A stretch of DNA of 64,000 nt from Nocardioides marmorisolisilvae (GCF_031656915.1 NZ_CP134227.1:3596001-3660000), one strand, 5' to 3'. Positions 25,245-34,142 are shown, counted from the first letter of the stretch. Notes: generated from the sequence alone by a model not told the origin. A program made the numbers and translations.

Positions 25245-25502
25245 GCCGAGGAGCGACAAACTCCGTCTGTCCGTCATTTGAGCACCGCGACTGCGACAGG
25301 GCCGCTGCGAACGAGGACAGCTTCATCGATGACGGTCCCCTGGCACACAAGGCCGGGAGGGGGCTGGAGCACGGGAACAAACAGATCCCCAAGCTCTGAG
25401 AGAGGTCTGCGTTTGCTAGCCAAGCGCCGGAACGCAGGCAGTCGCATCACATCGAACGCACCGTTGCCCCTAACAAACGCGCACAAGAAATTGGAGACCG
25501 AA
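25245..25502 (+). other. Long leader of the BMP transporter mRNA
   Basis: If transcription starts just after the -10 element, the 5' untranslated region is about 255 nt. I see no riboswitch family that I recognise. An open frame here ends before the lipoprotein start, without a convincing ribosome site. Confidence 0.35.
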
Positions 25503-26516
25503 ATGCGACGCAAGACAAGCGCTGTGGTGGCGCTGAGCGTGGCGATCACCATGGGACTCTCTGGATGCGGGAGCACCAGCGGAACCAAAGGCACCAGCTC
25601 GGGCGCAAACTCTCACGACAGCACCAGTTCGGGCCAGCTGCGGATCGGCTTGGCGCTGAATGGGCCCATCAATGACAAGGGCTTCAACCAAGGGTATTAC
25701 GACGGACTGGAGGCAGCGGCGAAAAAGTACGACGGAAAGATCTCGGTCGTGCAGAACCTGAAGACGCCTGCTCAGCAACAGACCGGGTTCGCCAACCTGG
25801 CCAAGTCGAACGACCTCGTCCTGCTGTCTTCTGGCGAGTTCTCCGACGTCGGCGCCCAGATCGCAAAGCAGTATCCCAAGGTGGAGTTTGTTGGCTCGCA
25901 GCCACCAGCCTCCAAGGATGTGCCAGCCAACTTTCACTATTACGGCATCAATTTCGCCAGTTCAGCCTTCTTGATCGGCGCAATCTCGGCGAAGTTGAGT
26001 AAGACGGGGACGGTCGCATTCGTCGGCGGGCCCCAGGATCCGCCGTCAACCCAGGCGAAGGCGGGATTCACCGCCGGAGCGAAATACGCAGTCCCCGGTA
26101 TCAAGGTCCAGTCGAGCTTCGCTGGCTCATATGCCGATCCTGCAGCGGCGTCCTCGGCCGCGGCTGCGGAGTTCGCGAACGGCGCCGACGTGGTCGATGC
26201 ATTCCTCGACTCGGGCTGGACTGGCGTCCTCCAAGCGGCGAAGAGCTCTGGAAAGGACGTCAAGGTCTTTACCGGCTCCCTGCGCAGCTGCACCGGGGGC
26301 GGCGTGGGGTTCGCCGACGAGAACTACAGCGCACTAGTCGAATTCCAGGTCAAGAGCTTCGTGAACAAGTCACTCCCCGCCGGTGGCAAACAGATCGGCC
26401 TTGAAGACGGAATTCAGACTGTGGGGTTGTGCTCATCGATCGCGAACGAAGCCGCCTATGTGAAGGAACTGACCGCGAAGGTCAACTCCAGCGCGGTCAT
26501 CGTTCCGACGAGCTGA
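25503..26516 (+). CDS. BMP/PnrA-family lipoprotein, substrate-binding protein of an ABC importer
   Basis: ATG 25503 follows GGAG and gives 337 residues. The signal peptide ends in lipobox LSGC with C22, then a Ser/Thr/Gly-rich linker leads to the domain. The domain has LRIGLALNGPINDKGFNQGYYDGLEAAAKKY and a later TGTVAFVGGPQDPPSTQAKAGFTAGAKY, the typical Bmp (Med/PnrA) pattern. Known members bind nucleosides, and one branch binds riboflavin. The following ATPase and two permeases are of the matching class. Expression is expected to respond to the TetR operator upstream. Confidence 0.9.
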   Translation: MRRKTSAVVALSVAITMGLSGCGSTSGTKGTSSGANSHDSTSSGQLRIGLALNGPINDKGFNQGYYDGLEAAAKKYDGKISVVQNLKTPAQQQTGFANLAKSNDLVLLSSGEFSDVGAQIAKQYPKVEFVGSQPPASKDVPANFHYYGINFASSAFLIGAISAKLSKTGTVAFVGGPQDPPSTQAKAGFTAGAKYAVPGIKVQSSFAGSYADPAAASSAAAAEFANGADVVDAFLDSGWTGVLQAAKSSGKDVKVFTGSLRSCTGGGVGFADENYSALVEFQVKSFVNKSLPAGGKQIGLEDGIQTVGLCSSIANEAAYVKELTAKVNSSAVIVPTS

Positions 26517-26556
26517 CCAGCAGCGATCAGGCATCCGGAAGGGATGGCGAACTCAC

Positions 26557-28104
26557 GTGACGGTGGCTCATGGCGCAACAGGTACGACGCTCGCGCTGGA
26601 AGCTCACAAGATCTGCAAGACCTATGGAGAAGTTGTCGCCAACGATCACGTGAGTCTCGCCATCCCTGAAGCGCAAGTGCTCGCGATCTTGGGAGAGAAC
26701 GGCGCCGGAAAGTCGACCCTGATGAGCATATTGTGTGGTTTGACCCGGCCGGACTCAGGCGAGATCCGAGTCAAAGGCACGCCGCGGAGCTTCCGTCGGC
26801 CCGAGGACGCGCAGCGGGCTGGAATCGGCATGGTCCACCAGCACTTCATGCTCGTCAACGACATGACGGTCGCGGAAAACATCGCCCTCACCCGTTCGGG
26901 CCACTGGTCCTCAAACCGCCTTGCGTCCGAGGTCAAGAACGCCCTGCGATCCTTGTCGGAGGAATACGACCTTCACCTCGAGCCAGACGCTTTCATCAAG
27001 GATCTATCGGTCGGGCAGCGGCAACGAGTCGAGATCGCGAAGCTGCTGTGCGGCGACTTTCACACGTTGATCTTCGACGAGCCCAGCGCGGTCTTGACCG
27101 AACAGGAATGGCGGGACATGGGCGCGATCCTCAAGCGCCTTTCTGGCTCAGGGAAGAGCATCGTCATCGTCACCCACAAACTCGCCGAAGCCATCGAAGT
27201 CGCTTCGCAATGCGCCGTGTTGCGCAACGGACGGGTCGAGGGAGTAGTTCACACGGAGGACGTCACGACGGCGGAGCTTGCCAGAATGATGGTTGGCCGT
27301 GACGTGAGCCTGCCAACGGCCCTCATGGCACCGGCAGTTGGCGATGTCGTATTCCGGGCCGACCGGATCTGCCTTGATACCGCAGTTCGAAGCACGTCGC
27401 TCAAGGACGTGTCGTTCTCGATCCGGCGCGGCGAAATCTTCGGCGTCGCCGGTGTCGATGGCAATGGGCAGACGGGGCTCGTGCGGGTGATGTCGGGTAT
27501 GCAACTGCAGACGACCGGTTGCGTTGCATTGAACGGGCATACCCTCACGCCCGGCTCGGTCGCCGCATATATCGATGCCGGAGGGGCCGTGATCCCTGAG
27601 GACCGTCAGCAAACAGGTCTCAACCTGGCGATGTCGGTCGCCGACAATCTCATCAGCAAAGACGTCAAGCGGTTCACCCGTGCTGGAATCCTGCGGCGCC
27701 CGGAGATCCGGATGCATGCGGAAGCAGTGGCCGCCGAATACGGCATCGTCGCGGCGAACGTCAAACACCCGGCCAGCAGCCTGTCGGGCGGCAATCAGCA
27801 GAAGATTGTCATCGCACGCGAACTCGGCCGCCCCTCGTCGTTTCTGATCGCATCGCAACCAACGCGAGGACTAGATCTGGGCGCAGTCGAGTTCGTGTAC
27901 AAGGCCATCGAACGCTTCAGAACCGCTGGCGGAGCAGTCCTGCTCATTTCTTCAGACCTCGATGAGATCCTCACGCTGTCTGACCGGATCGCGGTGATGT
28001 CCGACGGGCACCTGTCACAACCCTGGGTCCGCGGGGCACTGTCCAAGGAGGAAATAGGTCTCCTCATGACTAGCTCAGTGTCCACGGGCGAGGATGTGCG
28101 ATGA
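26557..28104 (+). CDS. ABC importer ATPase with two nucleotide-binding domains (BMP/nucleoside type)
   Basis: GTG 26557 gives 515 residues. Domain 1 has Walker A GENGAGKST at 46-54, signature LSVGQRQRVEIAKLL and Walker B LIFDEPSAVLT. Domain 2 has the degenerate Walker A GVDGNGQTG and signature LSGGNQQKIVIAREL with LIASQPTRGLDLG, as is normal for RbsA/NupA-like proteins. It powers uptake of the ligand bound by the BMP lipoprotein. It overlaps the first permease gene by 4 nt. Confidence 0.93.
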   Translation: MTVAHGATGTTLALEAHKICKTYGEVVANDHVSLAIPEAQVLAILGENGAGKSTLMSILCGLTRPDSGEIRVKGTPRSFRRPEDAQRAGIGMVHQHFMLVNDMTVAENIALTRSGHWSSNRLASEVKNALRSLSEEYDLHLEPDAFIKDLSVGQRQRVEIAKLLCGDFHTLIFDEPSAVLTEQEWRDMGAILKRLSGSGKSIVIVTHKLAEAIEVASQCAVLRNGRVEGVVHTEDVTTAELARMMVGRDVSLPTALMAPAVGDVVFRADRICLDTAVRSTSLKDVSFSIRRGEIFGVAGVDGNGQTGLVRVMSGMQLQTTGCVALNGHTLTPGSVAAYIDAGGAVIPEDRQQTGLNLAMSVADNLISKDVKRFTRAGILRRPEIRMHAEAVAAEYGIVAANVKHPASSLSGGNQQKIVIARELGRPSSFLIASQPTRGLDLGAVEFVYKAIERFRTAGGAVLLISSDLDEILTLSDRIAVMSDGHLSQPWVRGALSKEEIGLLMTSSVSTGEDVR

Positions 28105-29204
28105 AGTCGGCATCTACGGCCCTGCGTCAACTTCTCAGCTCTGTCTTCGCGGCGGCGGCCGCCCTTGCTGTCGGCATCGTGTGCATCGGACTCAGCGGGT
28201 TTCCAGCGAAGGCGAGCCTGCGCACCATGCTTGTTGGCGCTGCCGGATCGAGTCAAGCATGGGCCGCGACGCTCAATGAAGTCGTGCCGCTGGTGCTGGT
28301 TGCACTCGCGTGGATCGTGGCCATTCGGGCCGGGCGTATCAATATCGGGTTTCAGGGTCAGATGCTCGGCGGCGCCATGTGTGCCACGGTCGTTGGCATC
28401 TACCTTCCCACCGGTGGAAGCCACGTCGGTCTGGTCGCCGCTGTCATCGCGTCCAGCTTAGGTGGTGCTGTGCTGTCCGGGCTCGCTGCTGCCCTTGCAC
28501 ATTGGCGCGGGGTACCCGAGATCATCTCGACCTTGTTGATGAGCTTCATGATGGTTCAAGTCGTAGCGTGGGCAATCCGCGGGCCGTTGAACGAGCCACA
28601 TCAATCATTACCGCAAACCTCGCCGGTACGTTCAGGCGCCCGGTGGCCGACGCTCATTTCTGAGACGCCCCTCCACTACGACATCCTCTTATCGATCGGG
28701 CTGGCGTGCGTGGTCGCATGGGCGTTGCGCTCGACCACCTTCGGATGGCGCGCTCGGATGTCCGGTGACAATCCAGAGGCCGCCCAGCACGTAGGCATCA
28801 ATACGTCCACGGTCGGCATCGTCGCGATGCTGTTGTCGGGTGGATTGGCCGGTATCGCCGGCGGCTCGCTCGTCTTGTCTTCCCTGCTCGGCAACTTGGT
28901 CGACGGCGTCGACGGCGGATTTGGGCTGGAGGGGATCGCGGTCGCGTTACTCGCGGGCAACTCGGCAATCGCATGCATTCCGGCCGCGATCCTCCTCGCC
29001 GGAGTCGACCAGGGAGGCGCGCTCACCGAGGCGAACCTGGCCGTGCCTTCCGCGCTTGTCGGAATAGTGCAGGGCTTGGTCATCGTCGCCGTTGCCGCCG
29101 CAGCCAACCTGCGGACCGGCGTCATCCGCAGGACATGGCTGACCATTCGAGACGCGCTTCCGAACCGCGCCACCGTTCGGTCAGCACGCGAGGTGACGCA
29201 ATGA
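28101..29204 (+). CDS. ABC importer permease 1 (BMP/nucleoside type)
   Basis: This 367-residue membrane protein has about 8-9 hydrophobic segments. It carries the family pattern LNEVVPLVLVALAWIVAIRAG, RINIGFQGQMLGGAM and ISTLLMSFMMVQVVAWAIRGPL, and a cytoplasmic FGWRARMSGDNPEAAQHVGI loop that contacts the ATPase. It belongs to the BPD_transp_2 (YufP-like) group. ATGA overlaps join it to the genes on both sides. Confidence 0.9.
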   Translation: MKSASTALRQLLSSVFAAAAALAVGIVCIGLSGFPAKASLRTMLVGAAGSSQAWAATLNEVVPLVLVALAWIVAIRAGRINIGFQGQMLGGAMCATVVGIYLPTGGSHVGLVAAVIASSLGGAVLSGLAAALAHWRGVPEIISTLLMSFMMVQVVAWAIRGPLNEPHQSLPQTSPVRSGARWPTLISETPLHYDILLSIGLACVVAWALRSTTFGWRARMSGDNPEAAQHVGINTSTVGIVAMLLSGGLAGIAGGSLVLSSLLGNLVDGVDGGFGLEGIAVALLAGNSAIACIPAAILLAGVDQGGALTEANLAVPSALVGIVQGLVIVAVAAAANLRTGVIRRTWLTIRDALPNRATVRSAREVTQ

Positions 29205-30274
29205 ACGTCCTTGATGCGACATGGCTCGCATCTTCTATCGTGGCCGCAGCTCCGCTGCTGTTGGCTGCATCAGGCGAATTGGTCTCACAGCGGGCAGGGG
29301 TGCTCAACATCGGGCTCGAGGCGTACATCCTCGCCGGTGCGTTCTTCGGATATTGGGCTGAAGTGGCGACCGGCTCCCTGTGGATCGGCGTCGCGTGCGG
29401 TGTCGGGGCGGGCCTCCTCCTGGCAGCCGGGATGGGTATCGCATCCATTCAGTGTGGCGCAGACCAGCTCGTCGTTGGCATCGGCATGGTTCTGCTAGCC
29501 ACGGGCGCAACGTCGTACATCTTTGATGTCCGGTTCGGTGGAACATCAACCGTTTCACTCAAGCCCATGGAAAGTGTGTCGGTACCGGTGGTCAGCGACA
29601 TCCCGTTCCTGGGGCGGCCATTGTTCGACCAAAGCGTTCTCGTCTATGTTTCCTACCTCGCCGTGCCGCTCGCTGCATTCGTCCTCTACCGGACCACGTG
29701 GGGTCTCGCGGTGCGCGCCAGCGGCGAGGCTCCGGTGGCGGCTGTCGCGAACGGACTTAAGGTGAGGGCACTGCGCTGGCAGGCACTCCTCCTGTCCGGA
29801 GCTATGGGCGGCCTTGCCGGCGCCTTCCTTTCGGTCGCACAACTGGGCTTCTTCGTACATGGCATGAGCTCGGGCCGCGGCTACCTCGCACTCGCCGCGA
29901 TCTTCTTCGGCCAGTGGAGAGCCAAGGGCGCGTTCCTGGCGTGCCTGATCTTCGGTGCCGCGCAGTCCCTTCAACTGCGACTGCAGGGTCTGCCCAGCGT
30001 GCCAAGATCGGTGTGGATTGTGTTCGCCATCGCCATCCTTGCCCACTTGATCTACTCGCATCGAGGCCGCGATGAGCTGTTCCGCATCGCGCACCTTCTC
30101 GAGGCCGTCGTCGCGATAGTTGTCGCAGCGTGTGGGATCTTGTCAGCTGACATCACGTTGCCCAGTGAGTTGTGGCTGGCGCTGCCATATGTGCTAAGCC
30201 TGATCGTGCTCGGACTGAGCGTCGGGACCTCCCGAATGCCGTCAGGTCTGACACTTTCGCCGCGACCGACCTAA
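29201..30274 (+). CDS. ABC importer permease 2 (BMP/nucleoside type)
   Basis: ATG 29201 overlaps the previous stop and gives 357 residues. It has the YufQ-like pattern: SGELVSQRAGVLNIGLEAYI near the N-terminus, the loop GLAVRASGEAPVAAVANGL, and YLALAAIFFGQWRAKGAFLA. It forms a heterodimer with permease 1. Two extra hydrophobic segments at the C-terminus (about 300-340) go beyond the usual ~310 residues of this family. It converges on the TetR gene 33 nt away. Confidence 0.9.
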   Translation: MNVLDATWLASSIVAAAPLLLAASGELVSQRAGVLNIGLEAYILAGAFFGYWAEVATGSLWIGVACGVGAGLLLAAGMGIASIQCGADQLVVGIGMVLLATGATSYIFDVRFGGTSTVSLKPMESVSVPVVSDIPFLGRPLFDQSVLVYVSYLAVPLAAFVLYRTTWGLAVRASGEAPVAAVANGLKVRALRWQALLLSGAMGGLAGAFLSVAQLGFFVHGMSSGRGYLALAAIFFGQWRAKGAFLACLIFGAAQSLQLRLQGLPSVPRSVWIVFAIAILAHLIYSHRGRDELFRIAHLLEAVVAIVVAACGILSADITLPSELWLALPYVLSLIVLGLSVGTSRMPSGLTLSPRPT

Positions 30275-30307
30275 GCGTCGCTCCTCAAGACGAGGGCGGT
30301 CTCCGGA

Positions 30308-30916
30308 TCAATCTGCTCGGGTCGAGGTCAACGCTTGGACTGCCGCTGTCGACATCGTCTTCAGGATCGAGTCCCGATCGACCCCCTTGTTCAGCGTCGC
30401 GACCGAGTTCAGCATCGAAAAGACCGCCTGCGTGAGCAGCCGCACCTCTGGGTCCGACAGATCTGGTCGCAGCGGGGCGACAACAGCGATCCACTCCTCG
30501 GCATAGAGATTCATCGCGCGCCGAATGCGGCGGCGGTCCGCCTCGGGGAACGCAAGCTCGTTCTTGAGAAAGATCAGCGTCGTCGGGGGCCCGGAGATGA
30601 TCGACCTGACATGGAAGTCGACCATCGCTGCCAACGCGGCACGAGAGTCGGGCTCGGACTCGGCAATGGCAAGCGCCGCATCGTGGAGAAAGTCCAACGG
30701 AGCCTCGACGACGGCGATGAGCAACGCCTGCTTGTTGTTGAAGTGCCGGTACAGCCCGGGCCCGGAGATGCCTGCCTTCGCGCAGATCATTCCCACGGTG
30801 ACTTGGTCGTACGGATAGTGGAGGAACAAGTCGGCGGCGACCTCCATCAGAAGTTCGCGGCGCGAACGCTTTCTGACTGCCCCAGGCCATGCGACAGGAA
30901 CTTGGTCAGCACTCAC
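30308..30916 (-). CDS. TetR-family regulator of the first catabolic block
   Basis: This 202-residue protein has the TetR HTH: RRELLMEVAADLFLHY then QVTVGMICAKAGISGPGLYRHFNNKQALLIAV (about 21-67). The C-terminal domain with FHVRSIISGPPTTLIFLKNE...RAMNLYAEEW resembles TetR_C branches linked to acyl-CoA or terpenoid degradation (KstR2/FadR-like). It is encoded between the BMP transporter and the flavin reductase gene. It is the best candidate to bind the three 18-bp sites at 25227, 31114 and 32052. The inducer is likely the transported compound or an acyl-CoA made from it. Confidence 0.9.
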   Translation of the reverse strand: MSADQVPVAWPGAVRKRSRRELLMEVAADLFLHYPYDQVTVGMICAKAGISGPGLYRHFNNKQALLIAVVEAPLDFLHDAALAIAESEPDSRAALAAMVDFHVRSIISGPPTTLIFLKNELAFPEADRRRIRRAMNLYAEEWIAVVAPLRPDLSDPEVRLLTQAVFSMLNSVATLNKGVDRDSILKTMSTAAVQALTSTRAD

Positions 30917-31113
30917 GGTCGATCCTCGCCACCTTGCGTCAAGACAGTGAACCGCGCGTTGCTCGCCTTGCCACCATCACGGCCAGAGGTTACCACGCAT
31001 TCACCTGCGGTGATCGACAGATCTTCGCCGACCCACGCGAGACTGCCGGCCTGCTGTCGCTGGACTGTTTGCGGAAGTGCCTGTGGTCGACCCTAGCGTT
31101 GACGCTTCACATG

Positions 31114-31131
31114 TGTTAATTTCGATTAACA
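31114..31131. promoter_or_regulatory. Symmetric TetR-type operator upstream of the flavin reductase gene
   Basis: TGTTAATTTCGATTAACA has perfect 7-bp arms and a 4-bp centre. It is the best symmetric copy of the 18-bp motif shared with 25227-25244 and 32052-32069. It lies about 200 nt from the TetR start (30916) and 163 nt from the reductase start (31294), so it could serve both directions. A TTGACG element starts at 31099. Confidence 0.7.
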
Positions 31132-31293
31132 GATTCGGTTCGCGGGACGGAGGGTTGCGATGAAGTGGACGGACTGCGGCTCCTCGCCATCGAGGCTAAC
31201 GAGAGGCAGCGTGGTCGTGCGTGCCGGGTGCTCACGACTCGGAGGTCCGGCGGACAGTTGCCGAAGAGTGATCCTCTCCCGAGGAGGCGCGGG

Positions 31294-31827
31294 ATGACGC
31301 AGGGGGTGCTGATGGCGAGTCTTGATCCGGTCGTTTCTGGGGATCACCTTCGGGATCAATCCAAGCTCCGCCAGCTCTACGGTCGCTATCCAACGGGCGT
31401 TGCCGCTGTATGCGCACTGCGCGATGGTGAGCCCGTGGGCATCGTGGCGACGTCGTTCACTTCGGTTTCCCTTGAACCGGCGATTGTGTCGATCTGCGTG
31501 CAGCACACGTCTCAGACCTGGCCGATGCTTTCCGCCGACGGCGGCCGCATTGGGGTATCGGTCCTGGCTTCGACCCATCAAGACGTGTGCTTGCAGATTG
31601 CTGGTAGGCGAGAGGAGAGGTTCACCGGCGTCCCGTGGTTTGCAGGCAACTCCACCTCGGTGTTTCTCTCGGATGCAGCTGCTTGGCTCGACTGCGCGAT
31701 CTCAAGATCAATCAAGGCGGGCGACCACGATGTGGTTCTCCTTGAGGTCCGCAGTGCAGCAGTGAACGAGGCGGTCGCTCCGCTCGTATTTCACGACAGC
31801 CATTTCCACACCCTCACCGCGCGTTAA
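31294..31827 (+). CDS. Flavin reductase-like protein (HpaC/RutF type)
   Basis: ATG 31294 lies 6 nt after GAGGAGG and gives 177 residues; the in-frame GTG at 31165 adds arginine-rich residues with no family support. The FMN-binding split barrel shows LYGRYPTGVAAVCALRDGEP, VGIVATSFTSVSLEPAIVSIC, DGGRIGVSVLA and LLEVRSAAVNEAVAPLVFHD. It supplies reduced flavin to a two-component monooxygenase, here most likely the LLM enzyme 280 nt downstream. Its gene has its own operator. Confidence 0.9.
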   Translation: MTQGVLMASLDPVVSGDHLRDQSKLRQLYGRYPTGVAAVCALRDGEPVGIVATSFTSVSLEPAIVSICVQHTSQTWPMLSADGGRIGVSVLASTHQDVCLQIAGRREERFTGVPWFAGNSTSVFLSDAAAWLDCAISRSIKAGDHDVVLLEVRSAAVNEAVAPLVFHDSHFHTLTAR

Positions 31828-32026
31828 GAGCGTTGCAGGCCCTGCCCCGCTCAGTCCCATGCGCACGCCTTGGCGCGCGATGCTACCCACAAGAACGTGA
31901 ATGCGGCATCACTTCTCGTGCACTACCGCGGAGGTCGAGCATGTCCGTTCAGGGCGTGGCGCTCCGCGCCCAGAGGTCGCGATACAAGGCACAAACTCGT
32001 GCGATTGCGTCACGCGGTTCGATCCG

Positions 32027-32069
32027 TTGACATCCAGCGACTCGCAGGCTAGGTTAATTCTGATTCACA
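32027..32069 (+). promoter_or_regulatory. Promoter with TetR-type operator for the LLM operon
   Basis: TTGACA (32027-32032), a 17-bp spacer and TAGGTT (32050-32055), with operator GGTTAATTCTGATTCACA (32052-32069) over the -10 element. The layout is the same as at 25202-25244. The remaining 199 nt between the reductase stop and this site hold no gene; a GC-rich inverted repeat near 31955 (GGGCG...CGCCC) may end the reductase transcript. Confidence 0.7.
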
Positions 32070-32105
32070 TTCATAGTGGTCTTAGTCGAAGGCGGTTGGG
32101 TAGAG

Positions 32106-33278
32106 ATGCGTTTCATCTTCATGAGCGAGGCAGAGACCGTCCCTGGGCACACCCATGAGCAGCGTTATCGCGAGCTGATCGATGAAGTGCTCTTGGCAGA
32201 GGAGGTTGGGTTCGACGCGTTTGGGACATCCGAACAGCATGTAGCGATCGGCACGGCGACTACATCTGCCCCAGAGGTCCTCTACCCCTACATGATGGCG
32301 CTGACGAAGCGGATCCAGTTCATCCATCTGGTGACGTTGTTGCCCACTCGGATCAATCACGCTTTGCGTGTCGCGGAGCGCCTCGCCACCGAAGACATCC
32401 TTTCGAACGGGCGGGTTGCGCTCGGCGTAGGTCGGGGCAATACGACCCTCGCCCTCCGCGCGTTCGAGGTGTCGCCAACTGAGAACAAGGCTCAACTTCT
32501 CGAAGGCATCGAGGTCATTCGCCGCGCGATGACCAACGACATCTTCTCCTTTGTTGGAGAGCACTACAAGATTCCACCGCGTAGCCTGGTTCCCAAGCAC
32601 ATCCAGCAGCCTCACCCCCCGATTCTGATGGCGACCGGCAGTCCCGAATCAGTGCGCGCTGCCGCGCAGATGGGCATCGGCGCGATGATGGGCGGGTTCT
32701 ACCTCGGCTTCGATTTCTTGCAAAGCATGATCGACATCTACGACGCCGAGCTCAATGCCACGGAGCACGATGTCCCCACCCAAGCCCAGAAGGTGGCCGT
32801 GATTTCAGGCGGCATGCACTGTGCGGAGACGAACGAGGACGCGCGGCACTGGGCGTCGACACTGTTCGAAACGGTCAAGCTGTCGACCGGGGGGTACGAC
32901 CGCCTGGCTCAGCTCTCCAGCGACTACGCGTACATGGGCGCGGTCAAGAATATTGACCTTGCTGACCAGCGCTACATGTTCGAGGATTCCGCCGGTTTTA
33001 TCGTCGGCGACCCGGAGGCATGCATCGCGCAAGTCAAGAGATTCGCCGACATGGGCATCGATGCGATCACGATGCGAATTGACGGCCTGCCTCACCGGGA
33101 ACTCATGAGGTCGATCGAGCTCTTCGGCAAGTACGTGATCCCAACGTTCAAGAACCCCCGCTCTGTAGTGCGCTCGTCCGACGAGATCCTCGTGGACATC
33201 CGAGCGGCCAGGCCCGCGCACCAAGCTGAGCTCGAGGCCTTTGAGAACGTGCACGCAGCGGTGGGAGACCCGCGATGA
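32106..33278 (+). CDS. LLM-class (luciferase-like) flavin-dependent monooxygenase
   Basis: ATG 32106 gives 390 residues, starting 36 nt after the operator with a weak ribosome site. The TIM-barrel pattern is clear: MRFIFMSEAETVPG, LLAEEVGFDAFGTSEQHVA, YMMALTKRIQFIHLVTLLP, ERLATEDILSNGRVALGVGRG and the C-terminal GDPEACIAQVKRFADMGIDA. It should use FMNH2 from the reductase and oxygen to hydroxylate, or insert oxygen into, a ring or C-N bond. Known relatives include luciferase alkanal monooxygenases, RutA and diketocamphane monooxygenases; which reaction applies here is not visible. It overlaps the crotonase gene by 4 nt. Confidence 0.92.
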   Translation: MRFIFMSEAETVPGHTHEQRYRELIDEVLLAEEVGFDAFGTSEQHVAIGTATTSAPEVLYPYMMALTKRIQFIHLVTLLPTRINHALRVAERLATEDILSNGRVALGVGRGNTTLALRAFEVSPTENKAQLLEGIEVIRRAMTNDIFSFVGEHYKIPPRSLVPKHIQQPHPPILMATGSPESVRAAAQMGIGAMMGGFYLGFDFLQSMIDIYDAELNATEHDVPTQAQKVAVISGGMHCAETNEDARHWASTLFETVKLSTGGYDRLAQLSSDYAYMGAVKNIDLADQRYMFEDSAGFIVGDPEACIAQVKRFADMGIDAITMRIDGLPHRELMRSIELFGKYVIPTFKNPRSVVRSSDEILVDIRAARPAHQAELEAFENVHAAVGDPR

Positions 33279-34129
33279 ACACACTTGACCCCGGAGACAT
33301 TTTCGCGAAGTACCCCGAAGAAGTCCTCGTTGAGCGTAAGGCCGACGGCGTCCTGCTGATCACGATGAACCGCCCAGAGCGTCTGAACGCGTTGACGATG
33401 CCGATGTTCCAGGTCATGTCGGATATCTGGGCAGACGTCGATCGCGACCCTGAGACGCGGGTGGCGGTCATAACGGGTGCCGGGCGGGGGTTCTGCACGG
33501 GGATGGACGTCCGCCAGCCCGATCCGTCGCTTGATGACGCAATCGCCCTCGCCGAGACCGAGAGGCGGCGCATCACAACTCTGCTCAACATGGACAAGCC
33601 CGTCATCTCGGCGATCAACGGCCCCGCCGTGGGTTGGGGCTTGTCGATGGCGCTGCTGGCGGACATCAGTGTCGCTGCGGAGGATGCGGTCCTCTCGGAC
33701 GGGCACACTCGCATCGGGGTTGTCGCCGGTGACCACTCCTCGCTCATCTGGCCATTGCTTGTCGGGATGGCAAAGTCCAAGTACTACCAACTCACCTCGG
33801 CGAAGTTGACAGGGATCGAGGCCGAGCGCATTGGTCTCGTCAGTCTCGTCGAGCCGAAGGAACGGGTACTGGAACGAGCGCTGGAGATCGCCTCGGATCT
33901 GGCCCGGGGCTCGCAGCAAGCGATTCGTTGGACCAAACGCTCCTTGAACACAGGGTGGCTGACGAATGCGCTGCCTCAGCAGGAGCTCTCCGCTGCGCTG
34001 GAAACGATCGGCTTCGCGAGTGCGGACTATGCAGAGGCAAGGCAGGCGTTCCGTGAGGGCCGAGCGCCGGCATACCCATCAGCTCGGGGCAAAGGCCACT
34101 CCTTCGAACAGTCACCCGCGCACCTGTAG
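33275..34129 (+). CDS. Crotonase-family protein lacking both usual catalytic glutamates
   Basis: This 284-residue protein has the crotonase fold: VLLITMNRPERLNALTMPMF, then TGAGRGFCTGMDVRQ, where the first oxyanion-hole loop lies. The usual GGGxE is replaced by GWGLSMALLAD (Ser at the Glu position) and the usual FGxPEI by SDGHTRIGV (Thr at the Glu position). Standard hydratase chemistry is therefore unlikely. Crotonase relatives with other acid residues act as ring-opening C-C hydrolases, isomerases or dehalogenases. A conserved VAGDHSSLIWPLLVG segment may hold the replacement catalytic Asp/His. It is co-transcribed with the LLM monooxygenase. Confidence 0.85.
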   Translation: MNTLDPGDIFAKYPEEVLVERKADGVLLITMNRPERLNALTMPMFQVMSDIWADVDRDPETRVAVITGAGRGFCTGMDVRQPDPSLDDAIALAETERRRITTLLNMDKPVISAINGPAVGWGLSMALLADISVAAEDAVLSDGHTRIGVVAGDHSSLIWPLLVGMAKSKYYQLTSAKLTGIEAERIGLVSLVEPKERVLERALEIASDLARGSQQAIRWTKRSLNTGWLTNALPQQELSAALETIGFASADYAEARQAFREGRAPAYPSARGKGHSFEQSPAHL

Positions 34130-34142
34130 GGGGCGAGCAAAC

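Noticed and set aside
31165-31293. Longer start of the flavin reductase (GTG 31165)
   Set aside because: The added residues do not fit the family, while ATG 31294 has GAGGAGG at ideal distance.
31294-33278. Rut-type pyrimidine pathway
   Set aside because: The LLM enzyme and flavin reductase recall RutA and RutF, but RutB, RutC, RutD and RutE homologues are absent and CoA-dependent genes follow, so uracil use is not supported.
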